From NCBI RefSeq assembly GCF_964204865.1, contig NC_135260.1:1612001-1676000 (forward strand): DNA of 64,000 nt. The letters run 5' to 3'. Every line of letters starts with the position of its first letter. Positions within the stretch are counted from its first letter, which is position 1. This DNA is from Styela clava. Lineage: Eukaryota; Chordata; Ascidiacea; Stolidobranchia; Styelidae. Under the pieces are notes generated by a model that worked only from the letters and a program-made list of their open reading frames with translations, was not told the origin of the DNA and ran no database searches. Of this stretch, positions 25,832 through 39,177 are shown one piece after another. The translations under genes and the position numbers were made by a program.

Positions 25832-27034
25832 TTTTCGCTTTTATCAACAATAAAAGGAATGCTGTCTGAACAAAACATAATTTAAAATGAATATGTTATA
25901 AAATATTTCAGATTGTCGAGGACTGAATAATAACTAACAGGGGCGAAACGCAACTTTACGAATAGTCACTGAGACCCGTCATCGATATTTCGAATGCGTC
26001 TTAATAGGTATAGGCCTACTATATATGGCAGAATAATCGGTGCTACTATGGAGTGAGTTAGGATATGGGAAATCGAGATAAGACGACTTAATTAATCATA
26101 TGACGGATCACGGCCAATCGCCCGGTTATCAGTCAAGGCCAGTTATTTCATTTCGGAAGCAAGCACTTAATGGTAGCGGAAGCCGTAACTTACCTGCGGT
26201 AACATGGACTACCTTACGACGACGAAGGGTTCTGAAAACTATCCCTTAATAGAATTCGAACCCACGCAGAGTAATCAGAGGTGTGGTACGAGCGTATATC
26301 TGACACTTAGCACGATGCGCCACACGGTTGAGCACGAGTTTTACCATAGCTTGAAATCTACCTATATCTAGTATTACATAGTGAGATCTACGTCAATTCA
26401 GTACTTTAGCGCAGGTTCAAAGCCTTCATTTTGCATCCCTAGTAGATATCTCATTAAATTTAGTTAGACTGACTGACTATTAACGTTGATACATTTTTAT
26501 TGAACCGGACTTAATCGAAAAATTAAACTCTCGCCAAGTTACGGGCGATCACCGAAGTGCCACGCGCTTGTGAGAGTTTATATATAACTTTTGATACTGT
26601 GTGAGTGCACGTAACCTAGCTTTGAGCACATATAAAAAAAAAAGCTTATAAGAAGGGCAACTTTCATATATACTGTCGAACTATCTGGGTTATGTGCAAT
26701 ACAATGGGCATCCGCTTATCAAAAAGCTTTGTCAATAACACGTCAGGCCTCAATAACAAACAAGCGAGTTATATCAGCGACTCGATGCTTGCGTTAAGCC
26801 ATACACCAGAGATAACATACCTATGAGGAAAAACATGCAATCAATAAATTAACGCATGTAATCAAAAATAACAAAATTTGACACTGGTAGAAAATGTCGG
26901 CGGTAAGCCACTGAGCGAAACAGCGACTGCCTGAGTTTCATTGTTTGTGACTCTACAAACGAAACAGTTGCGCTTCGCTTCTCTCTCATTAAGCGTTGCC
27001 TAAATATGAATAACCGAATTAGCTCGTCGATATC

Positions 27035-27152
27035 GCCTATGACCATACCACGTTGAATACACCCGATCTCGTTCGATCTCGGAAGTTAAGCAACGTCGGG
27101 CTCGGTTAGTACTTGCATGGGTGACCGGCTGGGAATACCGGGTGCCGTAGGC
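27035..27152 (+). rRNA. 5S ribosomal RNA, copy 21 (class A, C6T, altered TATA)
   Basis: Full length; same C6T, TATGAATA and gaattagctcg as copy 18, of which it is a trimer duplicate. Confidence 0.9.
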
Positions 27153-28358
27153 TTTTCGCTTTTATCAAAAATAAAAGGAATGCTGTCTGAACAAAACAAA
27201 ATTTAAAATGAATATGTTATAAAATATTTCAGATTGTCGAGGACTGAATAATAACTAACAGGGGCGAAACGCAACTTTACGAATAGTCACTGAGACCCGT
27301 CATCGATATTTCGAATGCGTCTTAATAGGTATAGGCCTACTATATATGGCAGAATAATCGGTGCTACTATGGAGTGAGTTAGGATATGGGAAATCGAGAT
27401 AAGACGACCTAATTAATCATATGACAGATCACGGCCAATCGCCCGGTTATCAGTCAAGGCCAGGTATTTCATTTCGGAAGCAAGCACTTAATGGTAGCGG
27501 AAGCCGTAACTTACCTGCGGTAACATGGACTACCTGACGACGACGAAGGGTTCTGAAAACTATCCCTTAATGGAATTCGAACCCACGCAGAGTAATCAGA
27601 GGTGTGGTAACGAGCGTATATCTGACACTTAGCACGATGCGCCACACGGTTGAGCACGAGTTTTACCATAGCTTGAAATCTACCTATATCTAGTATTACA
27701 TAGTGAGATCTACGTCAATTCAGTAATTTAGCGCAGGTTCAAAGCCTTCATTTGTATCCCTAGGAGATATCTCATTAAATTTAGTTAGACTGACTGACTA
27801 TTAACGTTGATACATTTTTATTGAACCGGACTTAATCGAAAAATTAAACTCTCGCCAAGTTACGGGCGATCACCGAAGTGCCACGCGCTTGTGAGAGTTT
27901 ATATATAACTTTTGATACTGTGTGAGTGCACGTAACCTAGCTTTGAGCACATATAATAAAAAACAAGCTTATAAGAAGGGCAACTTTCATATATACTGTC
28001 GAACTATCTGGGTTATGTGCTATACAATGGGCATCCGCTCATCAAAAAGCTTTGTCAATAACACGTCAGGCCTCAGTAACAAACAAGCGAGTTATATCAG
28101 CGACTCGATGCTTGCGTTAAGCCATACACCAGAGATAAAATACCTATGAGGAAAAACATGCAATCAATAAATTAACGCATGTAATCAATAATAACAAAAT
28201 TCGACACTGGTAGAAAATGTCGGCGGTAAGCCACTGAGCGAAACAGCGACTGCCTGAGTTTCATTGTTTGTGACTCTACAAACGAAACAGTTGCGCTTCG
28301 CTTCTCTCTCATTAGGCGTTGCCTAAATATAAATAACCGAATATGTCTCGTCGATATC

Positions 28359-28466
28359 GCCTACGACCATACCACGTTGAATACACCCGATCTCGGAAGT
28401 TAAGCAACGTCGGGCTCGGTTAGTACTTGCATGGGTGACCGGCTGGGAATACCGGGTGCCGTAGGC
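28359..28466 (+). pseudogene. 5S rRNA copy 22, class B
   Basis: Ten-base deletion, CTCGGAAG. Upstream the unit carries gctatac and tcagtaac, unlike copies 16 and 19, so this trimer is a recombinant of two unit types. Confidence 0.88.
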
Positions 28467-29671
28467 TTTTCGCTTTTATCAAAAATAAAAGGAATGCTGT
28501 CTGAACAAAACATAATTTAAAATGAATATGTTATAAAATATTTCAGATTGTCGAGGACTGAATAATAACTAACAGAGGCGAAACGCAACTTTACGAATAG
28601 TCACTGAGACCCGTCATCGATATTTCGAATGCGTCTTAATAGGTATAGGCCTACTATATATGGCAGAATAATCGGTGCTACTATGGAGTGAGTTAGGATA
28701 TGGGAAATCGAGATAAGACGACTTAATTAATCATATGACGGATCACGGCCAATTGCCCGGTTATCAGTCAAGGCCAGTTATTTCATTTCGGAAGCGAGCA
28801 CTTAATGGTAGCGGAAGCCGTAACTTACCTGCGGTAACATGGACTACCTTACGACGACGAAGGGTTCTGAAAACTATCCCTTAATAGAATTCGAACCCAC
28901 GCAGAGTAATCAGAGGTGTGGTACGAGCGTATATCTGACACTTAGCACGATGCGCCACACGGTTGAGCACGAGTTTTACCATAGCTTGAAATCTACCTAT
29001 ATCTAGTATTACATAGTGAGATCTACGTCAATTCAGTACTTTAGCGCAGGTTCAAAGCCTTCATTTTGCATCCCTAGTAGATATCTCATTAAATTTAGTT
29101 AGACTGACTGACTATTAACGTTGATACATTTTTATTGAACCGGACTTAATCGAAAAATTAAACTCTCGCCAAGTTACGGGCGATCACCGAAGTGCCACGC
29201 GCTTGTGAGAGTTTATATATAACTTTTGATACTGTGTGAGTGCACGTAACCTAGCTTTGAGCACATATAAAAAAAAAAAGCTTATAAGAAGGGCAACTTT
29301 CATATATACTGTCGAACTATCTGGGTTATGTGCAATACAATGGGCATCCGCTTATCAAAAAGCTTTGTCAATAACACGTCAGGCCTCAATAACAAACAAG
29401 CGAGTTATATCAGCGACTCGATGCTTGCGTTAAGCCATACACCAGAGATAAAATACCTATGAGGAAAAACATGCAATCAATAAATTAACGCATGTAATCA
29501 ATAATAACAAAATTTGACACTGGTAGAAAATGTCGGCGGTAAGCCACTGAGCGAAACAGCGACTGCCTGAGTTTCATTGTTTGTGACTCTACAAACGAAA
29601 CAGTTGCGCTTCGCTTCTCTCTCATTAGGCGTTGCCTAAATATAAATAACCGAATATGTCTCGTCGATATC

Positions 29672-29779
29672 GCCTACGACCATACCACGTTGAATACACC
29701 CGATCTCGGAAGTTAAGCAACGTCGGGCTCGGTTAGTACTTGCATGGGTGACCGGCTGGGAATACCGGGTGCCGTAGGC
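29672..29779 (+). pseudogene. 5S rRNA copy 23, class B
   Basis: Ten-base deletion, CTCGGAAG. Counterpart of copies 17 and 20, but without the atcaacaataaaag variant or the 13-base loss. Confidence 0.88.
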
Positions 29780-30982
29780 TTTTCGCTTTTATCAAAAATA
29801 AAAGGAATGCTGTCTGAACAAAACATAATTTAAAATGAATATGTTATAAAATATTTCAGATTGTCGAGGACTGAATAATAACTAACAGGGGCGAAACGCA
29901 ACTTTACGAATAGTCACTGAGACCCGTCATCGATATTTCGAATGCGTCTTAATAGGTATAGGCCTACTATATATGGCAGAATAATCGGTGCTACTATGGA
30001 GTGAGTTAGGATATGGGAAATCGAGATAAGACGACTTAATTAATCATATGACGGATCACGGCCAATCGCCCGGTTATCAGTCAAGGCCAGTTATTTCATT
30101 TCGGAAGCAAGCACTTAATGGTAGCGGAAGCCGTAACTTACCTGCGGTAACATGGACTACCTTACGACGACGAAGGGTTCTGAAAACTATCCCTTAATAG
30201 AATTCGAACCCACGCAGAGTAATCAGAGGTGTGGTACGAGCGTATATCTGACACTTAGCACGATGCGCCACACGGTTGAGCACGAGTTTTACCATAGCTT
30301 GAAATCTACCTATATCTAGTATTACATAGTGAGATCTACGTCAATTCAGTACTTTAGCGCAGGTTCAAAGCCTTCATTTTGCATCCCTAGTAGATATCTC
30401 ATTAAATTTAGTTAGACTGACTGACTATTAACGTTGATACATTTTTATTGAACCGGACTTAATCGAAAAATTAAACTCTCGCCAAGTTACGGGCGATCAC
30501 CGAAGTGCCACGCGCTTGTGAGAGTTTATATATAACTTTTGATACTGTGTGAGTGCACGTAACCTAGCTTTGAGCACATATAAAAAAAAAAGCTTATAAG
30601 AAGGGCAACTTTCATATATACTGTCGAACTATCTGGGTTATGTGCAATACAATGGGCATCCGCTTATCAAAAAGCTTTGTCAATAACACGTCAGGCCTCA
30701 ATAACAAACAAGCGAGTTATATCAGCGACTCGATGCTTGCGTTAAGCCATACACCAGAGATAACATACCTATGAGGAAAAACATGCAATCAATAAATTAA
30801 CGCATGTAATCAAAAATAACAAAATTTGACACTGGTAGAAAATGTCGGCGGTAAGCCACTGAGCGAAACAGCGACTGCCTGAGTTTCATTGTTTGTGACT
30901 CTACAAACGAAACAGTTGCGCTTCGCTTCTCTCTCATTAAGCGTTGCCTAAATATGAATAACCGAATTAGCTCGTCGATATC

Positions 30983-31100
30983 GCCTATGACCATACCACG
31001 TTGAATACACCCGATCTCGTTCGATCTCGGAAGTTAAGCAACGTCGGGCTCGGTTAGTACTTGCATGGGTGACCGGCTGGGAATACCGGGTGCCGTAGGC
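30983..31100 (+). rRNA. 5S ribosomal RNA, copy 24 (class A, C6T, altered TATA)
   Basis: Full length; C6T with TATGAATA and gaattagctcg, third member of the copy 18/21/24 set. Confidence 0.9.
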
Positions 31101-32306
31101 TTTTCGCTTTTATCAAAAATAAAAGGAATGCTGTCTGAACAAAACAAAATTTAAAATGAATATGTTATAAAATATTTCAGATTGTCGAGGACTGAATAAT
31201 AACTAACAGGGGCGAAACGCAACTTTACGAATAGTCACTGAGACCCGTCATCGATATTTCGAATGCGTCTTAATAGGTATAGGCCTACTATATATGGCAG
31301 AATAATCGGTGCTACTATGGAGTGAGTTAGGATATGGGAAATCGAGATAAGACGACCTAATTAATCATATGACGGATCACGGCCAATCGCCCGGTTATCA
31401 GTCAAGGCCAGGTATTTCATTTCGGAAGCAAGCACTTAATGGTAGCGGAAGCCGTAACTTACCTGCGGTAACATGGACTACCTGACGACGACGAAGGGTT
31501 CTGAAAACTATCCCTTAATGGAATTCGAACCCACGCAGAGTAATCAGAGGTGTGGTAACGAGCGTATATCTGACACTTAGCACGATGCGCCACACGGTTG
31601 AGCACGAGTTTTACCATAGCTTGAAATCTACCTATATCTAGTATTACATAGTGAGATCTACGTCAATTCAGTAATTTAGCGCAGGTTCAAAGCCTTCATT
31701 TGTATCCCTAGGAGATATCTCATTAAATTTAGTTAGACTGACTGACTATTAACGTTGATACATTTTTATTGAACCGGACTTAATCGAAAAATTAAACTCT
31801 CGCCAAGTTACGGGCGATCACCGAAGTGCCACGCGCTTGTGAGAGTTTATATATAACTTTTGATACTGTGTGAGTGCACGTAACCTAGCTTTGAGCACAT
31901 ATAATAAAAAACAAGCTTATAAGAAGGGCAACTTTCATATATACTGTCGAACTATCTGGGTTATGTGCTATACAATGGGCATCCGCTCATCAAAAAGCTT
32001 TGTCAATAACACGTCAGGCCTCAGTAACAAACAAGCGAGTTATATCAGCGACTCGATGCTTGCGTTAAGCCATACACCAGAGATAAAATACCTATGAGGA
32101 AAAACATGCAATCAATAAATTAACGCATGTAATCAATAATAACAAAATTCGACACTGGTAGAAAATGTCGGCGGTAAGCCACTGAGCGAAACAGCGACTG
32201 CCTGAGTTTCATTGTTTGTGACTCTACAAACGAAACAGTTGCGCTTCGCTTCTCTCTCATTAGGCGTTGCCTAAATATAAATAACCGAATATGTCTCGTC
32301 GATATC

Positions 32307-32414
32307 GCCTACGACCATACCACGTTGAATACACCCGATCTCGTAAGTTAAGCAACGTCGGGCTCGGTTAGTACTTGCATGGGTGACCGGCTGGGAATAC
32401 CGGGTGCCGTAGGC
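32307..32414 (+). pseudogene. 5S rRNA copy 25, class C
   Basis: Ten-base deletion, CTCGTAAG. Shares the private aaaataaatatg downstream with copy 15. Confidence 0.88.
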
Positions 32415-33596
32415 TTTTCGCTTTTATCAAAAATAAAAGGAATGCTGTCTGAACAAAACATAATTTAAAATAAATATGTTATAAAATATTTCAGATTGTC
32501 GAGGACTGAATAATAACTAACAGGGGCGAAACGCAACTTTACGAATAGTCACTGAGACCCGTCATCGATATTTCGAATGCGTCTTAATAGGTATACTATA
32601 TATGGCAGAATAATCGGTGCTACTATGGAGTGAGTTAGGATATGGGAAATCGAGATAAGACGACTTAATTAATCATATGACGGATCACGGCCAATCGCCC
32701 GGTTATTTCATTTCGGAAGCAAGCACCTAATGGTAGCGGAAGCCGTAATTTACCTGCGGTAACATGGACTACCTTACGACGACGAAGGGTTCTGAAAACT
32801 ATCCCTTAATGGAATTCGAACCCACGCAGACTAATCAGAGGTGTGGTAACGAGCGTATATCTGACACTTAGCACGATGCGCCACACGGTTGAGCACGAGT
32901 TTTACCATAGCTTGAAATCTACCTATATCTAGTATTACATAGTGAGATCTACGTCAATTCAGTAATTTAGCGCAGGTTCAAAGCCTTCATTTGCATCCCT
33001 AGGAGATATCTCATTAAATTTAGTTAGACTGACTGACTATTAACGTTGATACATTTTTATTGAACCGGACTTAATCGAAAAATAAACTCTCGCCAAGTTA
33101 CGGGCGATCACCGAAGTGCCACGCGCTTGTGAGAGTTTATATATAACTTTTGATACTGTGTGAGTGCACGTAACCTAGCTTTGAGCACATATAAAAAAAA
33201 ACAAGCTTATAAGAAGGGCAACTTTCATATATACTGTCGAACTATCTGGGTTATGTGCAATACAATGGGCATCCGCTTATCAAAAAGCTTTGTCAATAAC
33301 ACGTCAGGCCTCAATAACAAACAAGCGAGTTATATCAGCGACTCGATGCTTGCGTTAAGCCATACACCAGAGATAAAATACCTATGAGGAAAAACATGCA
33401 ATCAATAAATTAACGCATGTAATCAATAATAACAAAATTTGACACTGGTAGAAAATGTCGGCGGTAAGCCACTGAGCGAAACAGCGACTGCCTGAGTTTC
33501 ATTGTTTGTGACTCTACAAACGAAACAGTTGCGCTTCGCTTCTCTCTCATTAGGCGTTGCCTAAATATAAATAACCGAATATGTCTCGTCGATATC

Positions 33597-33704
33597 GCCT
33601 ACGACCATACCACGTTGAATACACCCGATCTCGGAAATTAAGCAACGTCGGGCTCGGTTAGTACTTGCATGGGTGACCGGCTGGGAATACCGGGTGCCGT
33701 AGGC
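33597..33704 (+). pseudogene. 5S rRNA copy 26, class B with G51A
   Basis: Ten-base deletion plus a private G51A (GGAAATTA), which changes the first bases of box A. Confidence 0.88.
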
Positions 33705-34567
33705 TTTTCGCTTTTATCAAAAATAAAAGGAATGCTGTCTGAACAAAACACAATTTAAAATGAATATGTTATAAAATATTTCAGATTGTCGAGGACTGAA
33801 TAATAACTAACAGAGGCGAAACGCAACTTTACGAATAGTCACTGAGACCCGTCATCGATATTTCGAATGCGTCTTAATAGGTATAGGCCTACTATATATG
33901 GCAGAATAATCGGTGCTACTATGGAGTGAGTTAGGATATGGGAAATCGAGATAAGACGACTTAATTAATCATATGACGGATCACGGCCAATTGCCCGGTT
34001 ATCAGTCAAGGCCAGTTATTTCATTTCGGAAGCGAGCACTTAATGGTAGCGGAAGCCGTAACTTACCTGCGGTAACATGGACTACCTTACGACGACGAAG
34101 GGTTCTGAAAACTATCCCTTAATAGAATTCGAACCCACGCAGAGTAATCAGAGGTGTGGTACGAGCGTATATCTGACACTTAGCACGATGCGCCACACGG
34201 TTGAGCACGAGTTTTACCATAGCTTGAAATCTACCTATATCTAGTATTACATAGTGAGATCTACGTCAATTCAGTACTTTAGCGCAGGTTCAAAGCCTTC
34301 ATTTTGCATCCCTAGTAGATATCTCATTAAATTTAGTTAGACTGACTGACTATTAACGTTGATACATTTTTATTGAACCGGACTTAATCGAAAAATTAAA
34401 CTCTCGCCAAGTTACGGGCGATCACCGAAGTGCCACGCGCTTGTGAGAGTTTATATATAACTTTTGATACTGTGTGAGTGCACGTAACCTAGCTTTGAGC
34501 ACATATAAAAAAAAAAAGCTTATAAGAAGGGCAACTTTCATATATACTGTCGAACTATCTGGGTTAT

Positions 34568-34586
34568 GTGCAATATAAATGGGCAA
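34568..34586 (+). repeat. Private 13-bp spacer duplication
   Basis: Here gtgcaatataaatgggcaat is followed by acaatgggcatcc, where other units have only gtgcaatacaatgggcatcc. This is a local duplication of about 13 bp with one change. It accounts for the 13,134-bp offset between copies 17 and 27, against 13,121 bp for their neighbours. Confidence 0.75.
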
Positions 34587-34922
34587 TACAATGGGCATCC
34601 GCTTATCAAAAAGCTTTGTCAATAACACGTCAGGCCTCAATAACAAACAAGCGAGTTATATCAGCGACTCGATGCTTGCGTTAAGCCATACACCAGAGAT
34701 AAAATACCTATGAGGAAAAACATGCAATCAATAAATTAACGCATGTAATCAATAATAACAAAATTTGACACTGGTAGAAAATGTCGGCGGTAAGCCACTG
34801 AGCGAAACAGCGACTGCCTGAGTTTCATTGTTTGTGACTCTACAAACGAAACAGTTGCGCTTCGCTTCTCTCTCATTAGGCGTTGCCTAAATATAAATAA
34901 CCGAATATGTCTCGTCGATATC

Positions 34923-35030
34923 GCCTACGACCATACCACGTTGAATACACCCGATCTCGGAAGTTAAGCAACGTCGGGCTCGGTTAGTACTTGCATGGGT
35001 GACCGGCTGGGAATACCGGGTGCCGTAGGC
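34923..35030 (+). pseudogene. 5S rRNA copy 27, class B
   Basis: Ten-base deletion, CTCGGAAG. Its unit carries the private 13-bp spacer duplication upstream. Confidence 0.88.
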
Positions 35031-36234
35031 TTTTCGCTTTTATCAAAAATAAAAGGAATGCTGTCTGAACAAAACATAATTTAAAATGAATATGTTATAA
35101 AATATTTCAGATTGTCGAGGACTGAATAATAACTAACAGGGGCGAAACGCAACTTTACGAATAGTCACTGAGACCCGTCATCGATATTTCGAATGCGTCT
35201 TAATAGGTATAGGCCTACTATATATGGCAGAATAATCGGTGCTACTATGGAGTGAGTTAGGATATGGGAAATCGAGATAAGACGACTTAATTAATCATAT
35301 GACGGATCACGGCCAATCGCCCGGTTATCAGTCAAGGCCAGTTATTTCCTTTCGGAAGCAAGCACTTAATGGTAGCGGAAGCCGTAACTTACCTGCGGTA
35401 ACATGGACTACCTTACGACGACGAAGGGTTCTGAAAACTATCCCTTAATGGAATTCGAACCCACGCAGAGTAATCAGAGGTGTGGTACGAGCGTATATCT
35501 GACACTTAGCACGATGCGCCACACGGTTGAGCACGAGTTTTACCATAGCTTGAAATCTACCTATATCTAGTATTACATAGTGAGATCTACGTCAATTCAG
35601 TACTTTAGCGCAGGTTCAAAGCCTTCATTTTGCATCCCTAGTAGATATCTCATTAAATTTAGTTAGACTGACTGACTATTAACGTTGATACATTTTTATT
35701 GAACCGGACTTAATCGAAAAATTAAACTCTCGCCAAGTTACGGGCGATCACCGAAGTGCCACGCGCTTGTGAGAGTTTATATATAACTTTTGATACTGTG
35801 TGAGTGCACGTAACCTAGCTTTGAGCACATATAAAAAAAAAAGCTTATAAGAAGGGCAACTTTCATATATACTGTCGAACTATCTGGGTTATGTGCAATA
35901 CAATGGGCATCCGCTTATCAAAAAGCTTTGTCAATAACACGTCAGGCCTCAATAACAAACAAGCGAGTTATATCAGCGACTCGATGCTTGCGTTAAGCCA
36001 TACACCAGAGATAAAATACCTATGAGGAAAAACATGCAATCAATAAATTAACGCATGTAATCAATAATAACAAAATTTGACACTGGTAGAAAATGTCGGC
36101 GGTAAGCCACTGAGCGAAACAGCGACTGCCTGAGTTTCATTGTTTGTGACTCTACAAACGAAACAGTTGCGCTTCGCTTCTCTCTCATTAAGCGTTGCCT
36201 AAATATAAATAACCGAATATGTCTCGTCGATATC

Positions 36235-36352
36235 GCCTATGACCATACCACGTTGAATACACCCGATCTCGTTCGATCTCGGAAGTTAAGCAACGTCGGG
36301 CTCGGTTAGTACTTGCATGGGTGACCGGCTGGGAATACCGGGTGCCGTAGGC
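36235..36352 (+). rRNA. 5S ribosomal RNA, copy 28 (class A, C6T)
   Basis: Full length with C6T but a normal TATAAATA, like copy 10. The last 5S gene before the transposon at 36994, which sits in its downstream spacer. Confidence 0.92.
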
Positions 36353-37282
36353 TTTTCGCTTTTATCAAAAATAAAAGGAATGCTGTCTGAACAAAACAAA
36401 ATTTAAAATGAATATGTTATAAAATATTTCAGATTGTCGAGGACTGAATAATAACTAACAGGGGCGAAACGCAACTTTACGAATAGTCACTGAGACCCGT
36501 CATCGATATTTCGAATGCGTCTTAATAGGTATAGGCCTACTATATATGGCAGAATAATCGGTGCTACTATGGAGTGAGTTAGGATATGGGAAATCGAGAT
36601 AAGACGACCTAATTAATCATATGACGGATCACGGCCAATCGCCCGGTTATCAGTCAAGGCCAGGTATTTCATTTCGGAAGCAAGCACTTAATGGTAGCGG
36701 AAGCCGTAACTTACCTGCGGTAACATGGACTACCTGACGACGACGAAGGGTTCTGAAAACTATCCCTTAATGGAATTCGAACCCACGCAGAGTAATCAGA
36801 GGTGTGGTAACGAGCGTATATCTGACACTTAGCACGATGCGCCACACGGTTGAGCACGAGTTTTACCATAGCTTGAAATCTACCTATATCTAGTATTACA
36901 TAGTGAGATCTACGTCAATTCAGTAATTTAGCGCAGGTTCAAAGCCTTCATTTGTATCCCTAGGAGATATCTCATTAAATTTAGTTAGACTGACCAATGA
37001 CATTAAACAACATGATAGGCAACTCTGACGTCACTCCATAAGACTACGGGCGAAAGATTGTATTTCATGATACGCTCCAATGCACATATTTATCGTCGCC
37101 TTTCGTGACCGTTTTCCGCTCGCTTTTGCTACTCGGCGTCTTTTTTACGTGTAGTACCTGTCTTTTTGCGCTTGTAACGAAAGAAAATAATCTCTATATC
37201 TAAGACGTTTTGATCACTTGGAAAGCTGGGATGGCAGACAAGCTGTAAAGAGCAGTTCTGGACATCATAGACGTTTTTTTTT

Positions 37283-37360
37283 ATCAGAGAAGATTACAAA
37301 CGCGATAGCGGAAAGATTTGTGTGGAACATTTTGCAGATAATGACAAAGTTCAAAGTTAG
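37283..37360 (+). pseudogene. THAP-like zinc-finger fragment
   Basis: A short frame ending at the TAG at 37358-37360 reads GKICVEHFADND. This matches the end of THAP domains, where a C-x2-H pair followed by F completes the C2CH zinc site. The preceding residues IREDYKRDS fit the part of THAP domains before that motif. The N-terminal CxxC half is not found in frame, and a T-run (about 37275) separates it from an open frame in another phase, so a frameshift or missed intron is possible. Probably a relic of the host element's transposase. Confidence 0.4.
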
Positions 37361-38314
37361 TAATTTTAATGTTTGCGCTTAATGATTGAAATTTCATTTA
37401 TAGAGGGTGTCATACAAAACTGTTTTTACTTTTCTTAACGGTGCTGTGATACAATTTCATAACACAAAGTTTGCACCTATCGAACTTAGGTGAATTTATT
37501 AGACATATTACATATTCAGTTAATCGTAGGTAACATTGCTGGTACATTCGGTTTGTTTAAATTTAAGAATTTAGCTCATAGCCCACTAATTAATATTATC
37601 ATCTATGCAGGAGGTTGCAGAGCTGTATTCAACTTGCAGCCTTACCGATCACCTGATGATGCTCATTTAGTTTGGATCGAGCAAGTCTTCTTGAAATGCT
37701 TGTGTGGATGGAAACTACCTATATGTTTTTCATTCCTCCGATTTTAGACAAATTTATTCTGAGGGATTTTGCATATAATTCTCATTGATTGTTGGCTGTT
37801 TATAATTCCTATTTATCGTGAATTCTGATTAAAACAAAGAGTTTTACCTAATTTACTGGCAAAATTTTACCTAAACAAAATTTTTTACCTAATTTACTGG
37901 CACCTTTTTCTTGTCAATACTCTAAGCTGAGGTAATAAACAAGACAATACATTTATGTCATCTGGAAGCAAAATATGCACACTAATTAATAGTTTGACAC
38001 ATTGAGATAATACATCATGACAGAAAATACAAGTTAAAGATATGTATGACTATCCCATGGTAATTAAAATTGATAAAAATTAATAGGGGCTTTGGAGTAT
38101 GAAAAGTTCAAGACAAAGAAAATAACAAATATTCATAGCTCATGAACTCTCAATTTTGCCTCCATTGCTTTGTGAAAGCCAATATATTTCGAGTGGCTGA
38201 ATTGGTTTACCTTTATGATAGCAACGATTTTGTATTTAATATAGCGAGATTTTTTTCAATTTAATTGAAGTGATATTATTTCCCAAAGCAATGTTTGAAT
38301 CGTCTAGAATTGAT
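37361..38314. other. Transposon interior, no gene recognised
   Basis: AT-rich sequence with a weak 85-codon frame (37490-37747) starting at GTG and no recognisable domain. Two near-copies of ttttacctaatttactggca occur at about 37845 and 37885. Nothing else can be supported. Confidence 0.5.
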
Positions 38315-39177
38315 CAGTGGTGTCAAACTCATGTGTTTTCGAGAGCCGCATTGCATTTTGGAAATTGTAAAAAGGGCCGCAAACAGTTTTTGATAATGTA
38401 TACTTGAAAGATATTTTTAAGATAGTTTTAGTTTGTGACATATATTGTGATGCAACTAAACAGCTGGATTAAGTTTTCATTATTTTCTTCAATTTGAAAT
38501 GCAATTACATATTAATATTTGCATTCCACTATTATTGCAACATTTGCAAGTTACTGTATTATTTATAAACAAATAATAAAATTCTATGTACAACCATCAA
38601 AATCAATTTTGAACAAGCTTTGGATAAGGAAAGAATAATACATACACTAAAAATGACTTTATCTAAATATATGAACCTAAAATTAACAAAAATACTACAG
38701 TATATACTCAATGTTTTTTTTAATTACATTTGTCCTGACGTTTGGCATCTTTTTTGTGTCACCAGCATACTAAGGCCAGGCTGAAATGATTTTATAGTAC
38801 CAACTCTAACTAAAGAGGTCACATGATCATGGGTTAATCTTGATCTTTGCGAATGTTTAATTAATTCCAGTAATGCAAAAAAGTTACTTTTATCATTTCA
38901 TGTATAGATCAGTAAAAAATAAAATGACAGATTTTTTCGACAAGACATTTCGTACCACATTGCGTGGCATAGGATTGTTTGAATTATTATTGATATTGAT
39001 TTTTAGTAACTAAGTCGTTGTATAATTATATTAATATATAAACATATTTCACTTTAAAAGGTTTGAAAAATCTATTACATTTAGATAAAAAAAAACTTCC
39101 AAAATACTATTATAATTAGCGTTAGCGTTCGAGGGCCGCACTGGAAGTTCTCTGGGGCCGCGAGTTTGACATCTCTG
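38315..39177. mobile_element. Nested non-autonomous hAT-like element
   Basis: CAGTGGTGTCAAACTC at the left end and GAGTTTGACATCTCTG at the right end are imperfect inverted repeats (14 of 16). Subterminal GGGCCGC motifs (38375-38381; 39133-39139; 39155-39161) point inward at both ends, and the middle is AT-rich with no coding frame. CAG...TG ends and TGTCAAACTC termini are typical of short hAT derivatives in animals. Flanks resemble each other (gtctagaattga left, gtctagattga right), suggesting a target duplication blurred by one indel. It lies wholly inside the 3.5-kb element, so it inserted later. Confidence 0.6.

Larger units (their letters stand above)
1..36993 (+). repeat. 5S rDNA tandem array, segment 1 (5S copies 1-28)
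   Basis: About 28 head-to-tail units, spaced 1290-1326 bp from one 5S start to the next (25737 to 27035 is 1298 because copy 20 has lost 13 bases). Units are nearly identical apart from co-inherited small indels: ggtataggcctac versus ggtatac; presence or absence of 17 bp around cagtcaaggccag; gtggtaac versus gtggtac. This near-identity fits concerted evolution by unequal exchange. The segment begins mid-unit and ends where a DNA transposon interrupts an otherwise intact unit. No protein gene is visible; the recurrent 65-75 codon frames start at a GTG and are repeats of one spacer sequence. Confidence 0.97.

Noticed and set aside
22914-30994. Three identical minus-strand 65-codon frames (22914, 26849, 30797)
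   Set aside because: They overlap the hairpin, TATA-like box and 5S start of copies 18, 21 and 24 and are opened only by the variants of that sub-lineage.
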